In this document: positions 9,752 to 19,231 of the stretch, one piece after another
Layout: every line of letters starts with the position of its first letter
How positions within the stretch are numbered: the stretch's first letter is position 1
Assembly (NCBI GenBank): GCA_001184405.1
Contig: LFMX01000039.1
Span: forward strand, 1-48,618
Direction of reading: 5' to 3'
DNA length: 48,618 nucleotides
Source: Candidatus Burkholderia humilis
GTDB taxonomy: Bacteria; Pseudomonadota; Gammaproteobacteria; Burkholderiales; Burkholderiaceae
Program-made: the position numbers and the translations under genes
The notes under the pieces: model-generated
What the model was told of the DNA's origin: nothing
Databases searched by the model: none
What the model saw: the letters and a program-made list of their open reading frames with translations, nothing else

Positions 9752-10793
9752 ATGGACTTATCGATAGCGGCGATCCTGGCGCAAGACGGGATCGCCACGG
9801 GCGCGATCTACGCATTGCTCGTGCTTGCGCTGGTGCTCGTGTTCTCGGTGACGCGGGTGATCTTCATTCCACAGGGCGAGTTCGTCGCGTATGGCGCGCT
9901 CACGCTCGCCGCGCTGCAGACGCAAAAGCTGCCCGCCACGGGTTATCTGGTGATGGCGGTGGGCGTCGGTTGCTTTATCGCGGAAGGGGCGGGCATCGTG
10001 CGCGGACGGGCGAGCGTGCGTGCATTGCCGATGCTCATCGGCAAATATCTGGTGTTTCCGGTCGCGGTGTGGGCGTTGACGCAGGCCGCGTATGCATCGA
10101 GCTTGCCCGATGATCATGCAGATCGCGCTAACGTTGCTCATCGTCGTGCCGATGGGGCCGTTCGTGTATCGCCTTGCCTATGAGCCGATCGTGGAGGCGA
10201 GCACGCTGTTGCTGCTGATCGTCGCGGTCGCCGTGCACTTCGCGATGGTCGGCCTTGGCCTCGTGATGTTCGGCGCGGAAGGATCGCGCACGACGGCGTT
10301 TTCGGATGCCACGTTCAACCTCGGCAGCGTGTCGATTTCCGGGCAAAGTCTGTGGGTCGTCGGCACGGCGATCGTGCTGATCGTCGCGCTGTACTTCTAT
10401 TTCGATCGGTCGATTTCCGGCAAGGCGTTGCGCACGACATCGGTGAACCGGTTGGGCGCGCGGCTTGTCGGCATCGGCACGACGCAAGCGGGGCGGCTCG
10501 CGTTCACGCTCGCGGCGGGCCTCGGCGCGCTGTGCGGCGTGCTGGTCGCGCCGATCACGACGATCTACTACGACTCGGGCTTTTTCATCGGCTTGAAGGG
10601 GTTCGTGGGCGCGATCGTCGGCGGTCTCGTGAGTTATCCGCTGGCGGCGGGGTCGCTCCTTGTCGGTCTGCTGGAGTCCTATTCGTCGTTCTGGGCGAGT
10701 GCATATAAGGAGGTGATTGTCTTCACGCTGATTATTCCGGTGCTGCTGTGGCGGAGTCTCGCCAGTCCGCACTCGGATGAAGACGAGGAGTAA
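9752..10793 (+). pseudogene. livH: Liv-type ABC transporter permease (LivH), frameshifted
   Basis: A permease of about 347 codons. The first part (DGIATGAIYALLVLALVLVF, then TRVIFIPQGEFVAYGALTLA) is a normal LivH start. Near 10103 an extra base shifts the frame after YASSLP. The protein continues in another frame as MIMQIALTLLIVVPMGPFVY and ends with YKEVIVFTLIIPVLLWRSLA. The coupling loop KALRTTSVNRLGARLVGIG is in the second part. Neither fragment would make a working membrane domain. The stop is a few bases before the livM-livG start. Confidence 0.85.
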
Positions 10794-10797
10794 GCCG

Positions 10798-12558
10798 ATG
10801 AAATTCCGATTTTTCTGGGTCTTTTTGCTGATCGTTTTTGCGTTGCCGGTGCTGCCGGGCGCGGTCGCCGTGCCGGAATACTGGATCTGGATCACGCTCT
10901 TGAACTACATCGGCTTGTATTCGATCATCGCGATCGGGCTGGTGCTGCTGACGGGCATGGGCGGCATGACGAGCTTCGGGCAGGCGGCGTTCGTCGGCGT
11001 TGGCGCTTATGCGACCGCGTTTCTGACGATGCAATACAGCGTGTCGCCGTGGCTTGCGCTGGTCGCGGGCGTCGTGTTGACGGCGTTGATCGCGCTCTTG
11101 CTCGGGCTGATCACGATGCGCCTGTCCGACCACTTTCTGCCGCTCGGCACGATTGCGTGGGGACTTTCGCTGTTCTACCTGTTCGGCAATATGGAGTTGC
11201 TGGGCAAGTACGACGGCATCAACGGGATTCCGGTGCTGAATCTGTTCGGCTGGCATCTCGAGTCGGGGCGCAGCATCTACTACCTGATTTGGGTCGTCGT
11301 GTTGCTGGCGGTCGTGTCTGTTCGGAATTTGCTTAATAGTCGGCCGGGTTGCGCGATTCGTGCGCTGCGGCGGCACGATGGCCGAAGCGATGGGCGTCAA
11401 CACGGGATGGATGCGCATCGTCATCTTTATTTATGCGGCCGTGCTCGCGGCGATTTCCGGCTTCCTGTACGCGCATTTGCAGCGCGAGGTGAATCCGACA
11501 CCGTTCGGGCTGAACCACGGCATCGAGTTCTTGTTTATGGCCGTGATGGGGGGCGTATCTCACGTCTGAGGTGCGATTCTCGGCGCGACCATCCTTACCG
11601 TTCTTCAGGACTATCTGCAGACGCTGTTGCCGAAATTGATCGGCGCAAATGGTAACTTCGAAATCATCGTGTTCGGTGTGGTGATGGTTCTGTTGTTGCA
11701 GTACGCGCGTCAGGGCGTTTGGCCGTTCGTCGCGCGACTATTTCCGCGCGGGCCGAGCGTACATGTTCCCGATCACAGCGACCCGTTGCCGCAGCGCAGC
11801 AAACCTGAATCCGGATCGCCCTTGCTCATCGTCAATAAGGCGCGCAAGGAGTTTGGCGGGTTGGTCCTAGTGAACGACGTGAGTTTCGAGGTCAAGGCGG
11901 GCGAGATTATCGGGAATGGTGCGGGCAAGTCGACGACGTTCAATCTTGTCACCGGCGTGCTTCAGGCGACGCGCGGCGCGATCAGTTTTCATGGTGAGCA
12001 CATCGAACGGCTGAATTCACGTGAAATCGTCAAGCGCGGCATCGGGCGGACGTTTCAGCACGTGAAGATGCTGCCGGGCATGACGGTGCTGGAGAACGTC
12101 GCAATCGGCGCGCATCTGCGGGGAAAGACGGGCGTGTGGCGCGCAGTATCGCGCGACTGAATGCGGCGGCGGCGAGACTTATGGCCGAAGCCGCAAAGCA
12201 GATTCGACGCGTCGGGCTCGAGAAGCATCTTTATAGCGAAGCGGGCAGTTTGGCGCTTGGGCAGCAACGCATCATGGAAATCGCACACGCGTTGTGTTGT
12301 GACCCGACGCTGCTTCTGCTCGATGAACCCGCAGCGGGACTTCGATATTAAGAAAAGCAGCAGCTCGCGGAATTGATTCGAAGACTGCTCGCGGAGGGCA
12401 TGAGTATTTTGCTGGTGGAACACGATATGGATTTCGTGATGAATCTGACGGACCGGTTGGTTGTGGTGGAATTTGGCACCAAGATCGCAGAAGGTTTACC
12501 CGCTGACGTGCAGAAGGATCCGGCGGTGCTCGAAGCATATTTGGGCGGAGTGGAATGA
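10798..12558 (+). pseudogene. LivM-LivG fusion (permease plus ATPase), multiply disrupted
   Basis: A single coding unit joins a LivM permease (NYIGLYSIIAIGLVLLTGMG, SFGQAAFVGVGAYATAFLT) to a LivG ATPase. Permease-ATPase fusions of this kind are known in Liv-type systems. Visible lesions: a frameshift near 11368 (IRALR to GGTMAEAMGVNTG); TGA at 11567-11569 after MGGVSHV, where Trp is expected; a P-loop that reads GEIIGNGAGKSTT, about four residues shorter than the usual GEIIGLIGPNGAGKSTT; a frameshift near 12140; and TAA at 12349-12351 in AAGLRY-stop-EKQQL, where CAA is expected. The ATPase ends [13 protein letters not shown] and [11 protein letters not shown]. Five independent lesions mean this gene has been non-functional for some time. 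Confidence 0.9.
12016..12026. promoter_or_regulatory. parS core-like sequence
   Basis: TTCACGTGAAA, the central 11 bases of the ParB-binding site, occurs inside the decayed livM-livG gene. The outer bases do not match, so binding would be weak at best. It is listed because it lies 1.3 kb from a perfect site. Confidence 0.25.
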
Positions 12559-13302
12559 TGGATATTCTTCAGATCGAAGGTCTCTCAGTGCGATACGGCA
12601 AAGTCGAAGCCCTGCACGATGCAAAGTTGACCGTCGGACCCGGGCAGATCGTGTCCGTGATCGGCACCAAACGGTGCGGGCAAATCGACGCTGCTCAATG
12701 CGATCATGGGCGCACTGCCGGCGATCGGCCACGCGAAGGGAGTCGTGCGTTATCTCGGCGAGGATGTGTCGGCGGTTGCTATCGAACGACGTGTTTCACG
12801 TGGAATGTGTTCGTACCTGAAAAGCGCGAGCTTTTCTCCACGATGACGGTCGAGGATAATCTGGTTCTCGGCCGTGTATCGGCTAAGAAGGCGCGAAAGC
12901 GCAACTATCTCGTTCAACTCGATCACGTATTCGAGCTTTTTCCTCGCCTGAAGAAACGCCGCACGCAAGCTGCCGGGACGCTTTCCGGCGGCGAACGTCA
13001 AATGCTCGCTGTCGGACGCGCGCTGATGGGCAAACCGCAGTTGTTGATGCTCGACGAACCGAGCCTTGGACTCGCACCGCTGATCGTGAAGGAAATTTTC
13101 CACATCATCAGCGCGTTGCGGCAGACGGGCGTGGCGACATTGCTTATCGAGCAGAACGCGCGAGCAGCGCTTCAGATTTCCGACTACGGCTGCGTGCTCG
13201 AAACGGGTGAAGTCGCAATGGAAGGGAAGGCGGACGAGTTGCAGCACAATCCACGTGTCATCGAAACGTATCTCGGATTGACTAAAAATTGGCATAAACG
13301 CG
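12555..13302 (+). pseudogene. livF: LivF-type ABC transporter ATPase, disrupted
   Basis: Last gene of the second Liv operon, overlapping the previous stop by ATGATG. It opens [20 protein letters not shown]. At about 12668 a one-base insertion destroys the P-loop; the original frame (NGAGKSTLLNAIMGALPAIG) is visible one frame over. A compensating deletion near 12810 restores the frame at VPEKRELFSTMTVEDNLVLG, followed by the signature LSGGERQMLAVGRALMG, Walker B LLMLDEPSLGLAP and H-loop LLIEQNARAAL. The normal stop is also lost after ETYLGLTK, so the frame runs on into mnmG. The end given is approximate. Confidence 0.85.
12792..12807. promoter_or_regulatory. parS: Degenerate parS-like site
   Basis: TGTTTCACGTGGAATG matches the parS consensus in 13 of 16 positions; the left half and centre are perfect and the right half is degraded. 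It lies within the decayed livF, 520 bases before the perfect site. Confidence 0.4.
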
Positions 13303-13321
13303 ACGGTTCTGCAGCGAACGC

Positions 13322-13355
13322 ATGGCCTGTTTCACGTGAAACAGGCCATTTTTTC
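13322..13355 (+). terminator. Terminator hairpin built around parS
   Basis: The parS site is embedded in a 28-bp perfect palindrome (14-base arms, ATGGCC at each outer end) followed directly by six T. On RNA the arms would form a stem, but the loop would have to open the central ACGT, leaving about a 12-bp stem. It fits a rho-independent terminator for the upstream Liv operon. Confidence 0.55.
13328..13343. promoter_or_regulatory. parS: parS centromere site 1 (perfect)
   Basis: TGTTTCACGTGAAACA is an exact match to the universal chromosomal parS sequence bound by ParB. It sits between the second Liv operon and mnmG, 3.6 kb from parB. ParB loads here and spreads, and ParA uses the complex to move the origin region. 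The site is the centre of a longer palindrome that also looks like a terminator. Confidence 0.93.
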
Positions 13356-13397
13356 GTCTGTTCATGGTCTGCAGAATTCGAGCGCGAAGGAAACCGA

Positions 13398-13403
13398 TAT
13401 AAT
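13398..13403 (+). promoter_or_regulatory. Candidate -10 element of the mnmG-rsmG-parAB promoter
   Basis: A perfect TATAAT lies 50 bases before the mnmG ATG and after the parS terminator. No good -35 element is visible at the proper distance. It is the only likely promoter seen for the four following close-packed genes. Confidence 0.4.
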
Positions 13404-13452
13404 TCATTGATACTCTTTCCTCAGGTTCGTGGCGTCCGCCCACGAGATCCCA

Positions 13453-15405
13453 ATGCTTTTTCCCTCAGAATTCGATGTAATCGTCGTTGGCGGCGGTCAC
13501 GCAGGCACCGAAGCCGCGCTTGCATCAGCGCGGATGGGCTGCAAAACGCTACTTTTGACCCACAATATCGAGACGTTGGGGCAAATGAGCTGCAATCCGT
13601 CGATCGGTGGCATCGGCAAAGGCCATTTGGTCAAGGAAGTCGATGCGCTCGGCGGTGCGATGGCAGCCGCAACGGACGAATCCAGCATTCAATTCCGTAT
13701 TCTCAATTCATCGAAGGGCCCGGCGGTGCGAGCGACGCGCGCGCAGGCGGATCGCATCTTGTACAAACAGGCGATTCGTCATCGGCTCGAAAATCAGCCG
13801 AATTTGTGGCTGTTTCAGCAAGCCGTCGATGACCTGATGGTCGAAGGCGATCGCGTCGTCGGTGCGGTGACGCAGGTCGGCCTGCGTTTCCGCGCGCGGG
13901 CAGTCGTCCTGACGGCGGGGACGTTCCTCGACGGTAAAATCCACGTGGGATTGAACAATTACGTTGGTGGACGGGCGGGCGATCCCGCTGCGGTATCGCT
14001 TTCGGCTCGTTTGAAAGAGCTCAAACTGCCGCAGGGGCGCCTGAAGACGGGCACGCCGCCGCGTATTGATGGGCGCACGATCGACTTCTCCCAGCTCGAA
14101 GAGCAGCCGGGCGATCTTGATCCAATTCCGGTTTTCTCGTTTCTGGGCCGTGTCGAGCAGCATCCGCGTCAGGTTCCGTGCTGGGTGACGCATACAAACG
14201 CGAAAACGCACGACATCATTCGCTCAGGATTGGATCGATCGCCCATGTACACGGGCGTGATCGAAGGCGTCGGCCCGCGATATTGCCCGTCGATCGAGGA
14301 CAAGATCCATCGTTTTGCATCAAAAGATGCGCATCAGATTTTTCTTGAGCCGGAAGGGCTGACGACGAACGAATTCTATCCGAACGGCATTTCCACAAGC
14401 CTTCCGTTCGATGTTCAGCTCGAACTCGTGCGCTCGATGCGCGGTCTGGAGCACGCGCACATCCTGCGCCCCGGCTATGCGATCGAATACGACTACTTTG
14501 ATCCGCGTCCGCTCAAGGCATCGCTGGAAACAAAGGCAATCAACGGGCTGTTTTTCGCGGGCCAAATCAACGGCACAACCGGGTACGAAGAGGCCGCCGC
14601 GCAGGGCTTGCTGGCAGGCATCAACGCCGGTTTGCAGGTTCAGCGGAAAGAAGCCTGGTCGCCGCGACGCGATCAAGCCTATTTGGGCGTTCTTGTTGAT
14701 GATCTTGTTACGCGTGGCGTGTCAGAGCCGTATCGCATGTTCACGAGTCGTGCTGAATACCGTCTTTCGCTGCGTGAAGACAACGCTGACATGCGTTTGA
14801 CCGAGATTGGCCGCGAGATCGGCGTGATCGACGACGTTCGATGGGACGCATTCAGCCGCAAACGCGATGCTGTTTCACGTGAAACACAGCGCCTCCGTAC
14901 GTCTTGGGTCAATCCGAAGACGCTTCCCGCCGAAGAAGCCACCGCGCTGCTCGGCAAACCGATCGATCATGAATACACCCTCGCGGATTTGCTTCGTCGT
15001 CCGGGCGTTTCGTACGACGGTATCTGCGCGCTGCGAGAGGGCGCATATGGGCCGGAATCCACGCTGGCTGACGATCCCGTTCTTCTCGCGCAGATCAAGG
15101 AACAGATCGAAATCGGTGTGAAATATCAGGGCTATATTGACCGTCAGGCCGATGAAATCGTCCGCAACGGCGCACAGGAAAACACGCGTTTGCCGGAAGG
15201 CATCGACTATAGCGAGGTGCGCGCGCTGTCTTTCGAGGCGCGCCAGAAGTTGACGCAGCATCGTCCGGAGACGATGGGGCAGGCGTCGCGTATCTCGGGC
15301 ATCACGCCAGCGGCGATTTCGTTGCTGATGGTGCATCTGAAGCGTGGCTTCGGCCGACGGGGCCGCGGCGTTTCCGATAACGACAACTCCACAGCGGTTC
15401 AATGA
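13453..15405 (+). CDS. mnmG: tRNA uridine 5-carboxymethylaminomethyl modification enzyme MnmG (GidA)
   Basis: Intact, 650 codons, the normal length. With MnmE it adds the carboxymethylaminomethyl group to U34 of tRNAs reading split codon boxes, using FAD, NADH and methylenetetrahydrofolate. Features are the FAD-binding [20 protein letters not shown], the motif [55 protein letters not shown] and the C-terminal MnmE-interacting helical domain ending in [20 protein letters not shown]. The ATG giving [11 protein letters not shown] is chosen over an upstream in-frame GTG because family proteins begin there. The gene contains a perfect parS site. Its stop overlaps the rsmG ATG. Confidence 0.96.
   Translation: MLFPSEFDVIVVGGGHAGTEAALASARMGCKTLLLTHNIETLGQMSCNPSIGGIGKGHLVKEVDALGGAMAAATDESSIQFRILNSSKGPAVRATRAQADRILYKQAIRHRLENQPNLWLFQQAVDDLMVEGDRVVGAVTQVGLRFRARAVVLTAGTFLDGKIHVGLNNYVGGRAGDPAAVSLSARLKELKLPQGRLKTGTPPRIDGRTIDFSQLEEQPGDLDPIPVFSFLGRVEQHPRQVPCWVTHTNAKTHDIIRSGLDRSPMYTGVIEGVGPRYCPSIEDKIHRFASKDAHQIFLEPEGLTTNEFYPNGISTSLPFDVQLELVRSMRGLEHAHILRPGYAIEYDYFDPRPLKASLETKAINGLFFAGQINGTTGYEEAAAQGLLAGINAGLQVQRKEAWSPRRDQAYLGVLVDDLVTRGVSEPYRMFTSRAEYRLSLREDNADMRLTEIGREIGVIDDVRWDAFSRKRDAVSRETQRLRTSWVNPKTLPAEEATALLGKPIDHEYTLADLLRRPGVSYDGICALREGAYGPESTLADDPVLLAQIKEQIEIGVKYQGYIDRQADEIVRNGAQENTRLPEGIDYSEVRALSFEARQKLTQHRPETMGQASRISGITPAAISLLMVHLKRGFGRRGRGVSDNDNSTAVQ
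14871..14886. promoter_or_regulatory. parS: parS centromere site 2 (perfect, inside mnmG)
   Basis: TGTTTCACGTGAAACA again, an exact parS, here within the mnmG coding sequence where it encodes part of AVSRETQ. It is 1.5 kb from site 1 and 2.0 kb from parB. Flanking bases extend the palindrome slightly (GC on the left). Confidence 0.92.
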
Positions 15406-16094
15406 CCGAACCGCTATCGACCATGCTGGATCAAGGCGCGGCGGAACTGGGCCTTGCGCTGTGGCCGGAACAGAAACAAAAGCTGCTGAATTACGTCGCG
15501 CTGCTGGGTAAGTGGAAGGCCGTCTATAACCTGACGGCTATCCGCGATCCGAATCAGATGATGATCCAGCACATTCTCGATTCGCTCGCGCTCGTTCCGA
15601 CAATCGTCGCATGTAACGCGAAGAATGCGCTGGACGTCAGTTCGGGAGGCGAGTTGCCGGGCATCGTGCTGGCCATCGCGCTGCCGAATCTGAAGGTCAC
15701 GCTGAATGACATCGTTCACAAGAAAACCGCATTTCAGTTGCAAGTGAAGGCTCAACTCAGCCTCACGAATCTGTCTGTCGTGACCGGCCGCGTCGAGGCA
15801 TTGCGGCCGGGTCACGAAGTACCCGAAAAATTCAACGTAATCACGTCTCGCGCATTCGCAGAGCTCGTGGATTTCGTTACACTTTCGCGTCACCTGGTTG
15901 CCGCCGGCGGACGGATTCTGGCGATGAAGGGCGTGCGCTCCGACGCCGAGATCGAGCGCTTGCACGTACCGATGCTCGACCGAGCGTCACTTGATCGAAA
16001 TCGCCGTCGATCCCGAATGACGGCCTGTCGTACGGAAGTTATCCGGCAGTTCAGGCACGCTGATCTTCTGACAGCGAAGAAACGAGGACACTAA
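15402..16094 (+). pseudogene. rsmG: 16S rRNA (guanine-527-N7)-methyltransferase RsmG, damaged
   Basis: RsmG methylates G527 in the 530 loop of 16S rRNA. The N-terminal region ([30 protein letters not shown]) and [15 protein letters not shown] are normal. Two defects are visible. The S-adenosylmethionine-binding glycine loop, normally DVGSGGGLPG, reads [10 protein letters not shown] at residues 78-87. After EIERL the expected residues before the C-terminal strand are shortened, and a frameshift near 15983 replaces the proper end [12 protein letters not shown], which is readable one frame over and stops at 16019-16021, with a 30-residue unrelated tail. The protein may be translated but is unlikely to be active. 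The start overlaps the mnmG stop. Confidence 0.8.
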
Positions 16095-16097
16095 ACG

Positions 16098-16877
16098 ATG
16101 GCAAAAATCTTCTGCGTCGCAAATCAGAAGGGCGGCGTTGGAAAGACCACGACGGCAGTCAATCTCGCGGCGAGTCTTTCGGGGCTCGATCAGCGCGTGC
16201 TGCTGATCGATCTAGACCCGCAGGGCAATGCCACGATGGGCAGCGGTATCGACAAATCCGCGTGTGAAAACACCGTCTACGAAGTGCTCGTCGATGATGT
16301 GAAAATCCGTGACGCCCGCGTGAGTCCGGAAGCGGTCAAATACGACGTGCTGCCGGCGAATCGCGAACTGGCGGGCGCCGAAGTCGAACTCGTCGACATG
16401 GAGAACCGCGAGCGCATCTTGCGCACGGTCATCGTCGAAATCGTCGATGACTATGACTTCGTGCTGATCGATTGCCCGCCCGCGCTGTCGCTGCTGACGC
16501 TCAACGCGTTGTGCGCCGCGCACGGGGTCGTCATCCCGATGCAGTGCGAGTACTTCGCGCTGGAAGGGCTGTCCGATCTCGTCAACACCATCAAGCAGGT
16601 CCACGCGAATCTGAACCGCGAGCTGACGGTGATCGGGCTGCTGCGCGTGATGTTCGATCCGCGCATCACCTTGCAGCAACAGGTTTCCGATCAGTTGAAG
16701 GAACACTTCGGCACCAAACTGTTCGACGTAGTGATTCCGCGCAACGTGCGCCTCGCCGAAGCGCCGAGTTACGGGCTGCCCGGCGTCGTGTTCGACAAGT
16801 CGTCGCGCGGCGCGCAGGCGTATATCCAGTTCGGCACTGAAATGATCGAGCGCGTGAGTGCGCTCAGCATGACCTAA
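16098..16877 (+). CDS. parA: Chromosome-partitioning ATPase ParA (Soj)
   Basis: Intact, 259 codons. It is a DNA-binding ATPase that forms the nucleoid gradient along which ParB-parS complexes move. The deviant Walker A is NQKGGVGKTTTAVNLAASL, Walker A' is LLIDLDPQGNAT, and Walker B is DYDFVLIDCPPALSLLTLNAL. The short N-terminus without a helix-turn-helix is typical of chromosomal (type Ib-like/Soj) ParA. It is preceded by an AGGAC ribosome-binding site and lies 45 bases upstream of parB. Confidence 0.97.
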   Translation: MAKIFCVANQKGGVGKTTTAVNLAASLSGLDQRVLLIDLDPQGNATMGSGIDKSACENTVYEVLVDDVKIRDARVSPEAVKYDVLPANRELAGAEVELVDMENRERILRTVIVEIVDDYDFVLIDCPPALSLLTLNALCAAHGVVIPMQCEYFALEGLSDLVNTIKQVHANLNRELTVIGLLRVMFDPRITLQQQVSDQLKEHFGTKLFDVVIPRNVRLAEAPSYGLPGVVFDKSSRGAQAYIQFGTEMIERVSALSMT

Positions 16878-16922
16878 ACAAACCCATTCGATGCGGCGAA
16901 ACGTGCCGACGGAGGAACCGAA

Positions 16923-17822
16923 ATGAGCGCTGTGATGAAGAAGGGTTTGGGCCGCGGCCTGGATGCATTGCTTGGCAGCAGCGTCGACATCACGGAAGCA
17001 GTGCGCGGCGAGGGTACGCCCTCGGTTTTGTCGCTCGACAAGATGCAGGCCGGCAAATATCAGCCGCGCACGCGCATGGACGAGGGCGCGTTGCAGGAAC
17101 TTGCCGCGAGCATTCGCGCGCAAGGTTTAATGCAGCCGATTCTCGTGCGCTCGATCGGTGACGATCAATACGAGATCATCGCGGGCGAGCGGCGTTTTCG
17201 TGCGGCGCGTCTGGCCGGTCTGGACGAAGTGCCGGTGCTGGTAAAAAACGTGCCAGATCAAGTGGCTGCCGCGATGGCGCTGATCGAGAATATTCAGCGC
17301 GAGGATTTGAATCCACTGGAAGAGGCGCAGGGCATTCAGCGTCTGCTCGACGAATTCAGCTTCACGCACGAACAGGCGGCGGAATCGGTTGGACGTTCGC
17401 GCAGCGCGGTATCGAACCTCTTGCGATTGTTGAACCTCGCCCAACCCGTTCAAACGATGCTCCTCGCTGGCGATCTCGACATGGGCCACGCCCGCGCGCT
17501 GCTCGCCGTCGATGCCGCGACGCAAATCCAGCTCGCGAATCACGTCGTCAATCGCCGCCTGTCGGTACGTGAAACCGAGCGTCTCGTCGTCGCGACGACG
17601 AAAGAAGCGCCCGCGAAAAAAGCGCATGTTGCGAACGATGGCGGCCGCGATACACGTCGCCTGGAAGAAGAGTTGTCCGACCTCCTGGCAGCGAACGTCA
17701 AGATCAAACTGGGCGGCCGCGGCCGCGGCAAGGTGACTATCGACTTCGGCAATCTCGATTCGCTCGAAGGCATTCTCACGAAGCTGCGTGGCAGCATCGA
17801 AGCATCGGCTCCGGCGGCTTGA
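16923..17822 (+). CDS. parB: Chromosome-partitioning protein ParB (Spo0J), CTP-dependent clamp
   Basis: Intact, 299 codons. The N-terminal KKGLGRGLDALLG motif contacts ParA. The CTP-binding ParB/Srx domain shows RAQGLMQPILVR and the GERRFRAARLA motif. The helix-turn-helix that reads parS is around FTHEQAAESVGRSRSAVSNL, and a C-terminal dimerisation domain ends KVTIDFGNLDSLEGILTKLR. RBS GGAGG is well spaced. Two perfect target sites lie 2-3.6 kb upstream. Its stop overlaps the ATG of the following permease gene. Confidence 0.97.
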   Translation: MSAVMKKGLGRGLDALLGSSVDITEAVRGEGTPSVLSLDKMQAGKYQPRTRMDEGALQELAASIRAQGLMQPILVRSIGDDQYEIIAGERRFRAARLAGLDEVPVLVKNVPDQVAAAMALIENIQREDLNPLEEAQGIQRLLDEFSFTHEQAAESVGRSRSAVSNLLRLLNLAQPVQTMLLAGDLDMGHARALLAVDAATQIQLANHVVNRRLSVRETERLVVATTKEAPAKKAHVANDGGRDTRRLEEELSDLLAANVKIKLGGRGRGKVTIDFGNLDSLEGILTKLRGSIEASAPAA

Positions 17823-18949
17823 TGGCAGCATCAAACGCGGAGCACGCACCAATCGGACTTGTCGCGCGCATCTGGAGAACCGTCTGCAAGGAGCCGGTTC
17901 TCGCCATTCTCGTGCTCGCGCTTGTCGTGCTTCAGGCCATGCATCCGCGTGCATGGACGTCGCTGCCCGGTCTCGTCGATTGGCAAACGGTGCTGACGCT
18001 CGCGGGCCTGCTGATTCTGACCAAGGCGATCGAATTATCAGGATTCCTAATTGTGGGCCGCGCATTGGCTCGTGCATCACATTCATGGTGAGCGCACGCT
18101 GGCGTTGCTGCTCGTCGGGCTGGCGGCGGCGCGCTGTCCACCGTTCTGACCAACGATGTCGCGCTGTTCGCGGTCGTGCTGCTCGCGCTGTCACTGAACA
18201 AGCTCGCGCCGTTGCCGATCAAGCGGCTCGTCATCGTGATCGCCATTTCGGTGAACGCCGGCTCGATCCTCACGCCGCTCGGCAATCCGCAGAACCTGTT
18301 TCTGTGGCAAACGAGCGGCGTTGCATTCGGCGCGTTCGTGTGGGCGCTTTTGCCGCTATGCGCCGCGCTGATGGCGCTGCTCGGCATCGTCACGTTCGCG
18401 ATGTTTCGCAACGCGCCGCTCGATCTTTCCGCCGATGTGGAAGCGCATCCTGTCGATAAACTGCTGTGCGTCGTCAGCGCGATCGCGTTCGCGGTGTTCG
18501 TCGCGCTAGCGGATGCGCATCACGCCGGACCCGGCCTCGCCGTCCTCGCGATCGGTTTTTTGCTGTGGCGTCGCGAAGTCGTGTTCAGGGTCGATTTTCT
18601 GCTGCTGCTGATTTTCGTGCTGATGTTCATCGTGCTGCGTAGCGCGGCCGCGTTGCCGTCGATTCACGCGGCGATCGCGAATATCGGCATCGGCACGCCG
18701 GTTCGCGCGTGTGCGGCGGGTACAGTGTTGTCGCAAGGCATCAGCAACGTGCCGGCGGTGATCGTGCTCGCGGAGTTTTCGAAGGACTGGCGCGCGCTCG
18801 CGTTCGGCGTGAGCGTGGGCGGTTTCGGCATCGCGATCGGCTCGCTGGCGAATCTCATCGCCATGCGATTGTCCGGCGAAAAAGGCATGTGGATGCCATT
18901 TCACCTTGTGTCCATTCCCTTCGGGATCGTGGCGCTGGTCATCGGCTGA
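17822..18949 (+). pseudogene. SLC13/ArsB-type anion permease, frameshifted
   Basis: An integral membrane protein of about 375 codons overlapping parB. The first frame (VLAILVLALVVLQAMHPRAW, TLAGLLILTKAIELSGFLIV) ends at a stop at 18089. Shifts near 18060 and near 18130 are needed to read TLALLLVGLAA and then GALSTVLTNDVALFAVVLLA. That NDVALF segment, SVNAGSILTPLGNPQNLFLW and the closing QGISNVPAVIVL are typical of the ion transporter superfamily (ArsB/NhaD/SLC13), where paired re-entrant loops with Asn-Pro bind substrate. The substrate is not known. Two frameshifts make it a pseudogene. Confidence 0.8.
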
Positions 18950-19076
18950 GCGCTCGTCTGATGTCTTTTGTCACGTTCCGTGTCACCTATAAATCTCCTT
19001 GCAATTGCAAGAAAAGTCTCGGATTTGAGAACAATTTTTAAGGTTCGTCTGCTTGGCTTTTGACGCGCCTAAACTA

Positions 19077-19105
19077 TTGAATCCGTGACAACAATCGCTT
19101 ACAAT
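19077..19105 (+). promoter_or_regulatory. Sigma70 promoter of the atp operon
   Basis: TTGAAT at 19077-19082 and TACAAT at 19100-19105 are separated by exactly 17 bases, a good housekeeping promoter upstream of the first ATP synthase gene. Transcription would begin near 19112. Confidence 0.65.
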
Positions 19106-19231
19106 CCCCCGGATTTATCAGCTAGGCCACCTCGAAAGCGCGACGAAAGCGCAAGGTGATTCTCCGGACTTTTGGTTGAAGGTTTAAAGACGGTGCGAGA
19201 GCAAAATCGAGCGCCGCGGAGCGGTCAGAAC

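Noticed and set aside
4827..12558. Stop-codon reassignment or read-through to explain many in-frame stops
   Set aside because: TAA, TAG and TGA all occur as internal stops and replace different residues (Tyr, Gln, Trp, Arg, Cys), and one-base frameshifts are equally common. The intact core genes use stops normally.
13040..13832. Apparent LivF frame continuing into mnmG as a fusion
   Set aside because: The sequence after ETYLGLTK is unrelated, Arg/Ser-rich and out of frame with mnmG; it results from loss of the livF stop.
17568..17580. Half parS-like sequence TACGTGAAACC inside parB
   Set aside because: Only one half matches; the palindrome centre is broken.
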